Positions 25,910-38,340 of a stretch of DNA of 64,000 nt are shown here, one piece after another. Position 1 is the stretch's first letter. Each line of letters opens with the position of its first letter. Source of the DNA: Mesocentrotus franciscanus (taxonomy: Eukaryota; Echinodermata; Echinoidea; Camarodonta; Strongylocentrotidae). Both the position numbers and the translations under genes were made by a program. The DNA lies in contig CP137682.1 in assembly GCA_037976565.1 (NCBI GenBank), positions 23,335,973 through 23,399,972 of the forward strand. The letters run 5' to 3'. The notes below the pieces were generated by a model. That model made no database searches. It was not told the origin of the DNA and saw nothing but the letters and a program-made list of their open reading frames with translations.

Positions 25910-26060
25910 AGGAGCAACAGTACAGGGCCTATGGACTGTGGTCTCTGTATAGTCTCCTAGCTCAGCTCCTAGTTCAACTTCTTGTTCTGCATTACAACTG
26001 ACAAGGGTTTGTTGCCAGTAAACTAACAGACCAGTATCAAATATGGTGATACTAATCAAT

Positions 26061-26213
26061 CCAAGCCCCTGTTTCATAAAACATGTTATCAATAACAAGT
26101 TACAATAACTGTTATAAGCTACTGTAATCGTGACATTTGATTGGCTGAGAGCAACTTTGTCATAGAAATCGAGCATTTGTTATTGATAACGAGTTTTATG
26201 ACACAGGGCCCAG
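26061..26213. mobile_element. Inverted-repeat element, family C (intact copy)
   Basis: The ends read ccctgtttcataaaacatgt and, at the right, cgagttttatgacacagggc, inverted with a few mismatches. Next to them, 'ttatcaataacaa' is also inverted. The middle contains tgattggctgagag. A second copy at 37044-37679 is interrupted by another element. No protein is encoded. Confidence 0.75.
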
Positions 26214-28363
26214 GTGTACATGCATCAGATACTAGTCTTTTGGTACAGCCTTTTCAAGGGAAATTATGTGTCTCAAAGCAGCTTGAATGACTTTCGTTGA
26301 GAGGGTATGGAAGATTCCTCTTAACGCTTCATGAGGGTTTCTAGATTTCAGCATATTAGTCTTCTGGTACAGTCTTATAACAGGGAAGAGATGTAGCCCC
26401 ACACAACTGCTGTTTTCTCGTAAACATTCGAGTTTCTTTGAATTATTACAACCACGAAGCCACATGTACCAGCTACCAACAAAAATTACACAGAAACGGT
26501 GAGTTGTTTACCTCTGAAAATCTCTCAAATAGACAAACTCGGGTTAAAAAACAATAGAGTACATGACAATTGTCTATAGGTAATCTCATTTTTAACACCA
26601 TGTCAGTAAATCAAAGAAAAATGAGCTCTCTGAAATGAAATGTAATTATTTTACACAATTGAACTTATTACATAAATAATACAATTATTAAAATGACTTT
26701 ACTGGTAGATCAAAGAGAATTTGTAAGGTTACCGAAAATATCAAATTTCATCATAAACATATTCCTTTCCGTCTATTCATCATTCAAGATTCAACCAAAT
26801 TCACAATAAATGCAACGGTACATAAATCAAGGATTTCATTCCATCTGGCTCGACTTTTGATGAAACTCTGCTTTTAATGAAGCGCTTTACATGATACTAT
26901 AGACTTCTTACAGCAGGATTTGCCTTGTTGAATTCAGAATACCAAACAATTTGGAGAGCTTTATCTTCTTTTTTGCCCAATCATGGATCAAGGTTACAGC
27001 TTTGAATATGTTTTGATATTTCAAACCAAAGCAAAGCAATATAACAAGAGGACAAAGAGAGACTTTTTTTCAGAACCTGTCAAATTAAGATTGAAGCCAG
27101 CTTCTGTACAACGAATCCCAATTTCTCATTGACAAATTATAGAGCAATATCTAGCTAGGAAGCTGCCATTCTTTACAAATCAAACCCATACTATACACAT
27201 AGTTAATAGGAAGGGCATCACCTAAATGGAATAAATGCCCATATACACAAATACAACCATGAACTGCCATTGCTATTCAGCATGACTTCTATCTTCTTCT
27301 AAAGGTTTAGTCGAGAAAAAGGGGCCTCTCCGCTTTTTCTCTTTCCCACTGACGTAATTGTGTTTTGAATTGCAAGCAAATGGACGGGCACCTCTGACAT
27401 TTTCAGGCATTGGACGGTTGGAAACGACGAGGGAAAATGAAGTAACGATGAAGACAGGGGAAATGGATTGAGGGCACGGGAAAGATGGTCGGACAACTAG
27501 ATGGGAGAGAGGAAAAGAGAGAAGGGTAAAGCGGGGGTCATGAGATGGAGAAGGAGACGGGTAATAAGAAATGTACAAGAGCGGGCTAAATGGATGAGAA
27601 TGGTTGGGGTATAGGCCAGGCTTGACAATCTGGGAGAGACTATGAAAAAGCCGGCAAGAAAAAGGAAGAGGTTTCAAGAAGATTTAAAGAAAACCCTTAT
27701 AATAAAGAAAGGAAAGTAGAGAATAGAGAATCATTTGTTTCTTTCATTATGACATAGTAGAGACTTGGCCCATAGGTTACCAGCCAATGAAGAATAAATA
27801 CTACCTAGGCCTATATGACTTGTAATCTATTAATAGAAGTAAAATCGTGCTTATAAACGTAGTCATAAAAGAATTATATAAAACAGTAATCTTAATATAA
27901 TCAAACTCAAGCAGATATTTGCAAAGTAACAGTCCAATTTCATGGCAGTGCAGTATATATGGTGACTTATTTCCATAATTTCTCAGCCAGTCTGCGATAT
28001 TAAGAATCAGTGAGGAAAATTATGACCACACATGGTCCATATCACAAGCCAAGTCTGGCTGTGTGACTGAATACACTAGACAGTAGACATACTATGCACC
28101 TCCATGAGTAATGTATGTACTCTGCAGCTTGGCACAGGCTTACAAAACTATCGTCTAGGCCCCGACTGAACAAAGCTATGAGAATTTGGAGTTCTGCCCC
28201 AATCCTCTCTCTCTCCCAGCCAAGACATTTTGAGGCTAAGTCAATATTTCTTCCCTCCCCTGAGGGACCTAATTTCTCAAATTCATGGCCGCTAGAGGTC
28301 AAGGGGTCATTGGGCCGATCCAGGTCAAATTCTGAGAAAGGAGTTTGGCTGAAAACAAGCTAG

Positions 28364-28412
28364 GAGAGAGAGAGAGAGAGAGGGGGAGGGAGAGAGGGGG
28401 AGGGAGGGAGTG
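28364..28412. repeat. (GA)n/(GGGA)n tract
   Basis: Pure GA followed by GGGAG units on the plus strand. Confidence 0.92.
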
Positions 28413-29277
28413 GAATAATGACTCTTTCAGATAAAAATACAGAAAAAACAGGGTGAGAGAATAGAGCCCAACAAATAATACATCACTCAGACATGCAGAC
28501 AGTATTGTCAAGCACTGGGGTGAAAAATTCCATTCTTGATTTTTTCTTTTTCTTTTTCATGTTTCTATTCCAATACAGGAAGAAAAAAAAAAAACTATCT
28601 GAGCCTAGTATTACAATTTAGGCTGATTCATGCTATTTAAAGCTGAAAACAATAAGGATTTTTTTTAAATACAACTTATGTAATTCTAGCAAAGATTTAC
28701 TAATGAGAAGGCATTTTAATTTTTTTCAGTTTTTGCAATTTGCAGCATTATTTCATTAATTATTTGTAAGTTGAGAGTAGAGATCATTTCCACTGACTTC
28801 ATGGATAGCAATGTACTACAGCTTTGCAATTTCTCAAAAACTGCCATTCTCATAGAAAAACATCAATATGATAAGGATAGAACTAGGGAAAATAAGGACT
28901 TTGGTGTCCAATCTCCTACCTCCCCTCCCCCACCAATGCCTTTCCTGTTATACAAATCTGCAGAGGGGAAATCCCAATACCCCCAGACAATACGAAACAT
29001 AAACCAGAATTCTCTGCTGACTAGTTCAGTCATTGACTTCCCCCGAATCATTTCTGATCTAAATGAATTAAATCAAAGACCTTCGCTTGTCAGTCAGTTT
29101 AAAAAGTTGACCCATCCCCCCTTTAGTTATAGAATGATAAAAATCAGGAATTGCTATTTTAAGAGTTGGACTGCCCTTGATTGTCAAAATGCATGTATCA
29201 CTCTCACCCTAAAATTTGTTTCTTTCTTTTTTCACAATCATGAAAGTGAAAGAAATATCTAACCTTGACTCAGTTAA

Positions 29278-29809
29278 AGATACTATGTCCCTTTTGCAGC
29301 CAACATCAAATTCTGTAGAACTTTGCAGGAATTATGAATATGTCATGTATGTCCTATCTGTGAAATTTAAACGTTAGCAGTGTCCTAATATTCAAATTAT
29401 GCAAGGAAACCCGTTTACTTGCTAGACTTCACTGTCAGACACTATTGAGTGACTGACTGGCTTTTTTCATCTTTGGTAATAACATACATAAAATGAGCTG
29501 TAAAGGGTACATGAGCATTTGTCTACATCAATAACCCACTTCTTGTAATGGCCAAAATTAAACTGATTGAATCTTTGCGCAGCATAAAACGTACGACCAT
29601 TCGGTACAATGGTCTGAAAAATCAGACTATTACTTACTGGCTCTATAGCTCCTAAGTCGATTCGACAACTAATAGTCGTTATTTTCCCACTTAAAGACAT
29701 TTTCAAGCCCCCTTTTTTAGGGAAGTTCTAAATTAGTATTGTCTTTCAAATGCCGTTGGGATTTAACCTTTTTTTCGTTTTTTTGGCCTGCAAATGGGAC
29801 ATAGTACCT
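29278..29809 (-). mobile_element. TTAA-target MITE, family B copy 2
   Basis: A 532-base inverted copy of the element at 20052-20579. It is flanked by TTAA at 29274-29277 and 29810-29813, with AGATACTATGTCCC and GGGACATAGTACCT ends. High identity to copy 1, about 9 kb away in the same intron, suggests recent activity. Together the two copies form a large inverted repeat. Confidence 0.88.
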
Positions 29810-30615
29810 TTAAAGGACGGCTAGGACAGGTATTTTTATTGGAAGTTTGTGAAAAACTATTTACACTTTTTTTTTGTTTCTCCTTCACAATACCATCGTG
29901 CGAATGATAATGAATAATGCTTCATTTGCAGAATGATGACGAAACGCTCACTCATTATTTAATTAACGTTACTATGGAACAAATCATAATAATACTTTTA
30001 GAGAATTCTTGTATTCCCTGCATTTGAGGCCATGGTCACTAAACAATTGAAATACCACTGTTATTATTTTCATTACACTTTGCTACAGGAAAGAGTAGGG
30101 CGATATCAAATGGAAAGAGTTCAAATTGAGAAAAAAATCTTGCACTATTGATGAGGATGAAATTGTAATACCATTCCTTAAATATTGCTTTATAATTGTA
30201 AATTTTTAATAAAATTTCCTGTTTTTTTTTAAATATTGGATACATTTCCTGAGAAACCAGTAATTGACTAGTAAAATGCAGCAAGTAAATATCCTTTCTA
30301 ATTAGCATATCACTTACTCCTAGGCAAACCCTAAACAAGCACTATCATAATTCTATCCTATACACGAGCTGTTCTGTATTCAATCAAAACATTTCTTCAA
30401 ATGAAAATGGATATTAATCCCTTGACCTTTTTACATTAATTAACAAGTAAATTGGATTTGATATTGAGCAAAAACAAATTGTCTGCTTAATTAAGCATTC
30501 CTCTCGCTTTTTCGCTGACCTGATGCACACTTATATGTTTATCAATTTACCAGGGCAGTGTATATTTTTAGCCTTGACCTCACACACGTGGGAGTATCTC
30601 TATGATTTTCCTCCT

Positions 30616-30640
30616 CTCCCTCCCTCCCTATCTCTCTCTA

Positions 30641-30679
<39 letters not shown>

Positions 30680-30692
30680 CTCTCTCTTTCTC
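30616..30692. repeat. (CT)n microsatellite
   Basis: A run of CT with CCCT and TTCT interruptions on the plus strand. Confidence 0.95.
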
Positions 30693-30863
30693 TGTTCATT
30701 TTCCCTAATTAGAGCCAGACTGCATTTCACACTGTAAACATCTATTTTATGACGGTGTACATGTACATTCAAGGACGTATCGTTGTTAACCCACAGACTA
30801 CTGAATCCTCTTATTCCCATAGGCTTTATACAGGGACCACCAGGTTCACGTTGGCAAAGGGTT

Positions 30864-31124
30864 AGGAGCAAGAAGGGCGGTTACTCAATGTGAAAGTAGA
30901 TGATATACAGTGAAACCTGTCTATAAAGACCACCCAAGGGAGACAAGAAAAGTGGTCTTTATAAGCAGGTGGTCTTTATGTACAGGTTCCTTTAGTACAT
31001 GTTTCAATGAGAAACCATTTTCAAGGGAAACGAAAAGGTGGTCTCTGTAGACAGGTGGTCTCTCTATACAGGTGGTCGTTGAAGCAGGTTTGATTGTATA
31101 TGAGTTAGCACCCTTCTGTTGAGA
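30864..31124. repeat. AGAAGGG-family hairpin, member 4, split by a MITE
   Basis: The left arm aggagcaagaagggcggtta (from 30864) pairs with the right arm tgagttagcacccttctg (to about 31124). The family A element at 30906-31098 sits in the loop between TA dinucleotides, consistent with insertion into a pre-existing hairpin. Confidence 0.65.
30906..31098. mobile_element. TA-target MITE, family A copy 3 (nested)
   Basis: It starts tacagtgaaacctgtctata and ends gcaggtttgattgta. It contains the family word 'aggtggtctttat' and shares 'gtacatgtttcaatgaga' with copy 4. It lies within the hairpin at 30864-31124. Confidence 0.83.
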
Positions 31125-31170
31125 GCCAGAAGGGTGTTACTTAAATCAATTTAAATTTGGTTAACACCCT
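31121..31170. repeat. AGAAGGG-family hairpin, member 5
   Basis: gagccagaagggtgttac pairs with ggttaacaccct over a short AT loop. It directly follows the split member 4. Confidence 0.6.
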
Positions 31171-33466
31171 CACCCTCTATCTCTTAAAAGATGATATTTG
31201 CTTCCCTTTAATTAATGTTAACCAATGTAATCTTGAATTAATTTTATACAAATGAAAGAAATGATGGCCTTAAACATTATTCTAAAACACTGTCATGTGC
31301 GACAATACTGTTAGATACTCTAAAGAATATATTGAAATATAAGAGTTTTTGTTTATCATTTCATCAATAGAAATGCTCAAAAATTAATGAGATGACTTGC
31401 AGTACAATCCTAGTCTTGAATAATTTTGAGGAAAAATAAAACAGATACATATATGTAACAAAATGTCAACTACAAGGTGTACCAAATAAACAAAATGTTT
31501 TGTGATAAACTTGTGTGCAAGCCTACCTGTCCTCTTCAGTACAAGGTGCACAAAAATTAACTTCTGGCTCAGAAACAAGGAGCTCCATTATATCCACATG
31601 TTAGCCGCTGGTAATCCCTCATTGCGAGATCCAGCGTCCCGAACCGTGACAATCCGGCAAATCAAGTCTCTTTTCACTATGCAGAGCAATGGAATCGTGT
31701 TCAATTGAAGCCTTATGTAGCAGGTGAAATCACATCCAGTCTGCGAGCACCCAAGCCCCCTGAGCGGCTGGCTGGCTAAACCACTGGCTCCCTGTACTCT
31801 GTCACAGCTGCTGCGGCGGCTCCCTGATCTGACGACGAGCCTTGGATGCGTCATTGTCACGATGCAGGCATTAATGATCCATATGAGGAGTTCGGCGACA
31901 GGGTACTTACGTCACCGCTTGCAGCTCCGGCCGTGGTTGAAAACGAGGAAATCACATGAAAAGTGACATACTCCACCACAGACACAATGCACATTGAAGC
32001 AGCGACATCGCAGGTTTCTATGAAACCACAGGTTGATCAGCATAGAAATCCAAAGAGAATTTCAATTCTATATCAGTCCTTCCATGCTAGAGTGACTACT
32101 GTAAACACTCAATGTGTCCCTGCAATCTACGATTGAAATTGACTCACAGTGTATGCAAATAGTGTCCAAGATGCAGTACTGTGACGGTACACCACACAGG
32201 ACCAGTCTCTCTCTCTCTCTCTAATAATTGATTTTAGTCAACCACCAAACCTGGCAGTGGGCAGCCAAAAAAAAAGGAAGGAGAACAAATGTTGATAAGG
32301 ATCCAAGATAGAGCATTGAAAGGCCGCAGCAGCATTAGAAATGTACATTTTCGTCCACATCTGATGGTCACTTGGAATTCTAATGCCACACAATGTACAC
32401 ATACACACAACAAACGGTATGCGGAGAGGATCAGTACATAAGATTCCTGGACAAGCCTATAAATCCCCCACACAAAGAAATACCACAGAATGGCAAAAGA
32501 TTGTACCAAAGTTCTCTTCAAGGCGAGTTTCCCTGGATTCTTTTTCTTCTACTAACAAAGCTTGAAGTGTTCTCTCCTTCTTTCAGCTCTACAATGTGGA
32601 TGAAAAGCAGAGCTTTCCTCCCATAACATTCCACCCTGGGCTCTCACACCCTAGCGCTGGCTGTAATCGTAACATAGCCCCGTGAAGGAAAGGAGTATAT
32701 TTACATAATGATTCCTGTTTTCAGTGTTATAGCATCCAGTTGCATGTCATTACGTTCGACTGAACTCACTGTACGACCTAGATAGGTGCTTTCTGACACG
32801 ATAGCCAGCCGTATGATGTTCAATAATGCCCGAAGTCCATCAACTTCTCAACAAAATGAACAGACATTTCAACATAAGGAAAGTCTTTAATATAACTTAA
32901 TAGAATGTTTCAACAACAACAACAGTTTTTTAATAGACTTTTCATCTAACAAGTTCAACATACAAAGAGTCTATGCTATATCCTATTGATGGAGTGGCAC
33001 AGGTAAAAATACAGAAAATGACAGACTTTACCTATCAGTATCAGCTGGTGTAAATCCCATCATGCCAGAATTAGTCCTCAACAATTGCCTCTATTTGCAA
33101 CATTCACATGTACATCAAGTGCTGAACTACAAGACTGACATACAGGTACTGTATGTTGGTTGGTTGATGTAGCAAGTAGATGCTAAAGTTCAACAACTTT
33201 CCATTGCTTCATAAAAACCACTAATAATGATAATAACTAGACAGTCTTCTGATGAAAAATTCCACCAATTTCTTTCGACAGTTTTCTGATTTTGAAAAAT
33301 TCAGCCAGTATCTTTTGACAGTCCCATCCACAATGAAAAATTACATTTAGACTAGACTCCAGTACATGTTGGTTGAAAAGGTCATGAAATACCATAACAT
33401 CACATACTGTACATTAAGTTCCTTGTAACAAGCCATCAATGTTCACCACCTGTATGATAGACATCT

Positions 33467-33743
33467 GGGGATGTTTCACAAAGACTAAGATCGACTTTAA
33501 GTTGGACTTAAGTATAACAGGCCGTTCATGCCATTGTTTGCTCTCACCATTATGATCTTTAGACAATATTTTTTCCTTCAATAATGAATTATCAAAATAT
33601 TTAAGTTTTGTAGATTTTTTACCATGATTTGTACGTCCCGTGAGAGACCAATGCCAGTAAATGATGAGAGAAAACAATGGCACGAACGGCCTGTTATACT
33701 TAAGTCCAACTTAAAGTCGATCTTAGTCTTTGTGAAACACCCC
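33467..33743. mobile_element. Long-armed MITE related to 14157 element
   Basis: The left arm GGGGATGTTTCACAAAGACT is mirrored at the right end with one mismatch. Pairing continues for about 70 bases (through ataacaggccgttcatgcca). The terminal sequence matches the element at 14157 except for the interior. Target duplication is unclear because of the flanking G/C runs. Confidence 0.83.
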
Positions 33744-33762
33744 CCAGGTGAGGTCATCCACA

Positions 33763-33827
33763 GTTGAGAGCCAGTAGGATGTTAACTTTGCATAAAAGCA
33801 TTAGATAACAACCTTTCAGCTCTCAAC
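33763..33827. repeat. AGAAGGG-family hairpin, member 6
   Basis: gttgagagccagtaggatgt pairs with acaacctttcagctctcaac. It lies 19 bases from the MITE ending at 33743. Confidence 0.65.
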
Positions 33828-34617
33828 AGGAATAAACTACCAAAGTTCCGCAATTCAATATCTTCCAAATATCTCAACACGGCTTCTTCTTCTTTTTGTT
33901 TGCCCTATATTAAAGTGATGGATGCAAGCTCTCCCAGGGTTATGGCAGGCCCTGGGTTATGGTTCTCCTAAAAGACTTTACCTGCTTTCAAGCTCCCAGA
34001 ATACATTATACAGCTATACAATAATTGTTTTCCTTGTCTGAGCGCCATGTGGCAAAACACCTGTTTGAGCATCAATTAGAACGAGCATTGTTTCATTTAC
34101 AATGACCCTTTTAAAAATTTAAAAAAAAATAATAATTTTGTTGGTATTATTTGAATGATATTCATGCAATCCGTTGCTCACTTTTGTGAAAAGCCCGCCA
34201 TATGGCACATTTCTCACCAAAACCTGATAACAGACAGTATCATGCTCGAAATAAATCCATTATTCATTAACATATGAGACATCGCTCCACAAAAGTGACA
34301 AAAACATCACTGAAAATAGATGAATGCCAATCCATGGCATAAATAAACATTGATAATGCTTGGAGCTTGTTTATTTTCAGATTATGAAACTGAAGTCCAA
34401 GTAGGCCAAAGTTATATTTATCTACCTGCCCCCTCAAATCCCCACACCTTTTTAATAGTAATACTTGACATGATATATCCCAATCATGCTAGCTTTATGT
34501 CAAGGCTCTGACAATTACTTTTCTTGTGTGTTTTTTTTTTCCAGCTACATCATTACTGTGTGTTGTTATACTATCAGCAGAGATAAGAAGGATAAAGCAA
34601 GACAAAAAAATACCATT

Positions 34618-34966
34618 AGGTGTGTCTTCATCAGCTCGAGATTGCCAAATAGCCCACTATTTCTGATTTGGGAAATAAGCTTGAAGTTATAAATCGTGTC
34701 TTCATCAGCTCGAGTTTCACGAATCTCGAGCTTGAGAAATAAGCTCGAGATATTTTGCTCAGCGTTCGCGCATAGTGCGAGTCTTCGGGCTGGTGAAGAC
34801 GCACCGGACAAATAGCCAGATATTTTGCAAACTAGCCCAAGATATCTTGGGATGACTATCTCGACCAAATATCCCGCTAACTGCAACTGCGGGCTGATGA
34901 AGACGCAAATTAGCTGGATAATTTGCAATCGATATTTGGCAATCTCGAGCTGATGAGGACAGGCCT
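34618..34966 (+). mobile_element. Inverted-repeat element, family D copy 1
   Basis: The termini are AGGTGTGTCTTCATCAGCTC and the inverse ending CTGATGAGGACAGGCCT. Inside, 'gatgaagac' and 'ctcgag' words recur in both orientations, giving several nested foldbacks. Copy 2 lies inverted at 42385-42720. The ATT flank on the left and CTT on the right would be a one-mismatch 3-bp duplication. Confidence 0.83.
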
Positions 34967-35130
34967 CTTGAGAATGATAAATAAAGCAAGTATGGAGTAT
35001 AAATGGCGAGTCCACAACCCACACTTAATACATACTTGTACGTAAACATTTATAATGATATCGCTTGCATCTTTACCCTCTCCAAATACGTCATCTCACT
35101 GTCCTAGAAAAATATTTCGCTCTTTCGCCC

Positions 35131-35219
35131 TCCCTTTCCCTCTCTCTCTCTCACTCTCCCACTCTCCCACTCTCTCCATCTCTCTTTCCATCCCTTCTCT
35201 CTCTTTTCGTCCCTCATTC
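35131..35219. repeat. CT-rich microsatellite
   Basis: CT, CTCCCA and TCTCTC units on the plus strand. Confidence 0.88.
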
Positions 35220-36561
35220 TCCAACACTTCTGAAATATAATCAACGCACAAATCAATAGAGAAAAGGTACCCGGAGCCATTTGGGTGCCAGACAATTGAT
35301 CTAGCCATCTTTAGCCATTTCGCATCCAACTATTTCTCACCACAGCCATGCAACGTGGCAACGTGCTATATTTATAAAAAAAAATTGTGAGTGGTAAAAA
35401 GGGGGCTTGGCTTTATTCATCACTGCAGGTAAACAAATGCCAGGTCAATATTATCAATAGCAAAAAGGGGTTGGGATGGTGGTGAAGGGATATTAAAGGG
35501 AAGTTTTACAAAGTGCTTTTCGTAGCATGGCAAAAATATCCCTTTAGGAACCAGCTTTTTCTGATTTGTAAATATGAATTGTTGTTGCTTATACCCGACC
35601 TTTACTGTAGGCCTCCAAAGAATTACTGCAAAACCAAAAACTGTGGCGGTTTGCAAATGTCAGTGATTTTTACAGCAAGAACTATCACAAGTTGCAAAAT
35701 TAAAGTGTTTTGTCAGTAGTGATTCATTCATAGCATGAAACTTTCGCAAATATGAACCAGTCGCAAAATTAATGGTTTTCCAGTAGGGAAAGATATCAAC
35801 TGATTCACATAAAAATGTTTTGTTTACAAAGATTTTAAGTAAATGCCATTTCAAAGAGGCTTTGAATTTTCTTCCATAAATGACCTTTATTGCTTTAAGC
35901 AGGATGTGGTGGGGCGGGTTTGGTTTGGGTGGTATTATGCACATATCCCAAGTCCACATTGTATATCTTGTGTAAGACTGGTCCATTAAGTTTATGACTA
36001 AAGATTCATAAAGTAAATCATTCCTGTAGGGAAGGTTGAAGGGCTGACTCAAATCAAACTTCCATTGCGCTACTGGTAAATATTACAATTTTCCATCAGG
36101 GATTAGACCTATACCAATGCTCCATTAAAAATGCACTGTATGCAGTGACTATAGTACACAATATGTGTGAAAGAATTCTGTGGCAGTTCCCCGTTTTGTT
36201 CCATCGGTCGACCAAAGCTGGTAATGTGTTAAAAGCAACTTCTTATCAGGACAGATTCCCCCTAGAGCAGAGGTGAGAAGAGACAGAAGAAAAGCAGCTG
36301 ACTTGTGTGTAACAGATGACGGGAGGTCCAACGACAAAGACTAGGAACAGCCAGCTATGTGGCAGGCCGCTGTGGATGACTAAGCTACTGTACGTGGTGG
36401 TTCAAAACAAGGACATACTAGTATCTCCTACATTAAACAATTAATTAAAACACAACAACAACTGCGTTGTGATGATAACAATACGTGGCAAATGATAGGT
36501 TGCAGGGGAGGGGGTGCCTCAGTACAACCTGTTAGGTCCTAAATACATGTACAGTAGTTCA

Positions 36562-36585
36562 GTATATATATATATATATATATAA
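36562..36585. repeat. (TA)n microsatellite
   Basis: Twelve TA units or slightly fewer, uninterrupted. Confidence 0.95.
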
Positions 36586-37043
36586 TGAGTTCTATGGCTA
36601 ACCTGGTCTATATTTATTTAGCACTATGTACGTCTAATGCATTTCTGTGAAAAGCTGGATATGTGCAAGAGGAAGCCCTACATGTACATGTATACGATCC
36701 TGAAAATAATGATCCACAAATTTGGAATTGATTTAATGCAGCAATAGAAATTATAGTACTATACATCCCTATACCAAACACACTAATGAATATACTCAAA
36801 TAATGATACTGCACATCAGAGAAAATTATTACTTTCCATGTCAAAAATAAATGATTGACAAACCAAAGCCTTATTCTAATCAAAGTAACGATGCAGGGTT
36901 TACTTTTGAAAGAAGAGCTGTGGCACCCCTCATGCTACTGTACTGACTAGGTACGTAATGACATATGATTTGATGTATTGTCTGCCTAAGCCTTGGAAAT
37001 ATTCTATAGAAAAAAGATCATGGACCCTGCAAATGGTAATGAA

Positions 37044-37679
37044 AGCAGGCCTTTATTTCATACAACTTGTTATCAATAACAAGTTACAATGACAGTTATA
37101 CTGTTTTCACACTGGCAAAATTGTGCTTAACCCCGGATTATAGGTGGGGTTAAAGGGGGGGTCTTAGCCCCACCTATAGTCCGGGGTTAAGCTTATTCCA
37201 CTTTCTGTTCAGACACAAATTTACCAAAGTGGGCTAGCCCCACCTATTAGTACAGGGCTTGCTGGCCCTGTGAAAAAGCAGGGCTAACCCCGCAGTTGGG
37301 GTGCTAACTCCACAATTGCGGTGCCAAGCAAATGAATGAGAACAGAAACGAAAAATAGTCCGGTACTACGCAATGGAGCGAATTATTGAATATTCACGCT
37401 ATACAGCTAGTCCGGGGTTAACGAATTGCAGTGAGAACAGCATGAATGTTCTTATTCCGGGATAGGCGCTTAGTACAGCCAAAAAAGTTAGTCCGGGGTT
37501 AAGGAGAGTACGGGGCTAAGCAAAGTACGGGGTTAAGCGAAACAAGTGTGAAAAGAGCAATACAGTATTGCATTTGCTACTGTAATCACCGCATTTGATT
37601 GGCCGAATTTTCTACAGAAACATGATGCTTGTTACTGATAAATGATAATAGGTTTTATGAATATGAAACAGGGCCCAGA
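37044..37679. mobile_element. Family C element interrupted by an insertion
   Basis: The left part (to gacagttata at 37100) and right part (from gctactgtaatcac near 37575) match the intact copy at 26061-26213 in order. In that copy the junction reads gttataagctactgtaat. The extra ~470 bases are the separate inverted-repeat element at 37101-37557 plus junction bases. Confidence 0.75.
37101..37557. mobile_element. Nested inverted-repeat element with GGGGTTAA words
   Basis: The ends CTGTTTTCACACT and AGTGTGAAAAGAG are inverted with one mismatch. The interior carries many 'agtccggggttaag' and 'gtacggggctaagc' words, giving it higher G+C. Flanking acagttat and acagtatt are similar and might be an 8-bp duplication, which would fit an hAT-type element; this is tentative. 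Confidence 0.68.
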
Positions 37680-38218
37680 TGTTCGATGATAATTCATCAA
37701 CAAGTACATTTACATAATACACTGTCCACATGAAGGTCTTAATCTTCAATAATCGGAACATAAACCAAACTCATCAATCAAAATCAATTTGAAATTGTTG
37801 CAAAGGAAAGTTTGAATGCAACATGGTGGCACACACCATACTGCTGTCTACTGGCCTGCTGTGGCATTGAGGGTGCCTACATATGAAATACAGTGTACAG
37901 AGCAAACAGATCCCCGGCATGTACAGACTACATACAATGTATGCACACAGCTAATACAACGTTTTACAACGTTGGGCTTGTGCACCAACACAAACAGTCT
38001 AGCGAATTCTAGATGATCCCTAACACTGCACAAACACCTACTTTTTCATAAAGGGAGAGATAAGAATCGAGAGCCGAGGCCGTCCCTGAATTTTATTAGG
38101 TTGTGAAAGAACCCCCCCCCCCTTTGACGATATGATCTGGCACAGGGTTGATATGTTTCAGTGCAGCTGCCTTTGTAATGCAGTACACAGCCCATAACCA
38201 TATATTCTCTCATAATCT

Positions 38219-38235
38219 CTCTCTCTCTCTCTCTC
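38219..38235. repeat. (CT)n microsatellite
   Basis: A short CT run directly beside the tRNA-like sequence, in the position of a SINE tail. Confidence 0.9.
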
Positions 38236-38257
38236 AACCTCTCATCCTCTCTCTCCT

Positions 38258-38340
38258 CTCGTATTCCGATGGTTGGCCTCCGCATGACACGCTACAGCGA
38301 GGCGTTCTACCACTGAGTCAATTGCAGAACAGGATGCCCC
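38258..38340 (-). mobile_element. tRNA-derived SINE-like fragment
   Basis: On the minus strand, tgactcagtggtagaacgcc (38301-38320) matches a pol III A box as in tRNA-Ala-type genes (TAGCTCAGTGGTAGAGCG). After it come gcggaggcc and a degraded B-box-like accatcggaatac (38261-38273), then a GA-rich tail. The acceptor stem and T loop are not intact, so this is not a functional tRNA. A SINE or tRNA pseudogene is the likely origin. Confidence 0.6.

Noticed and set aside
28771..29262. The 163-codon plus-strand frame as a gene
   Set aside because: It is AT-rich in composition, has no domain or repeat of known type and no splice context, and lies antisense in the SPEN intron. It is probably chance.
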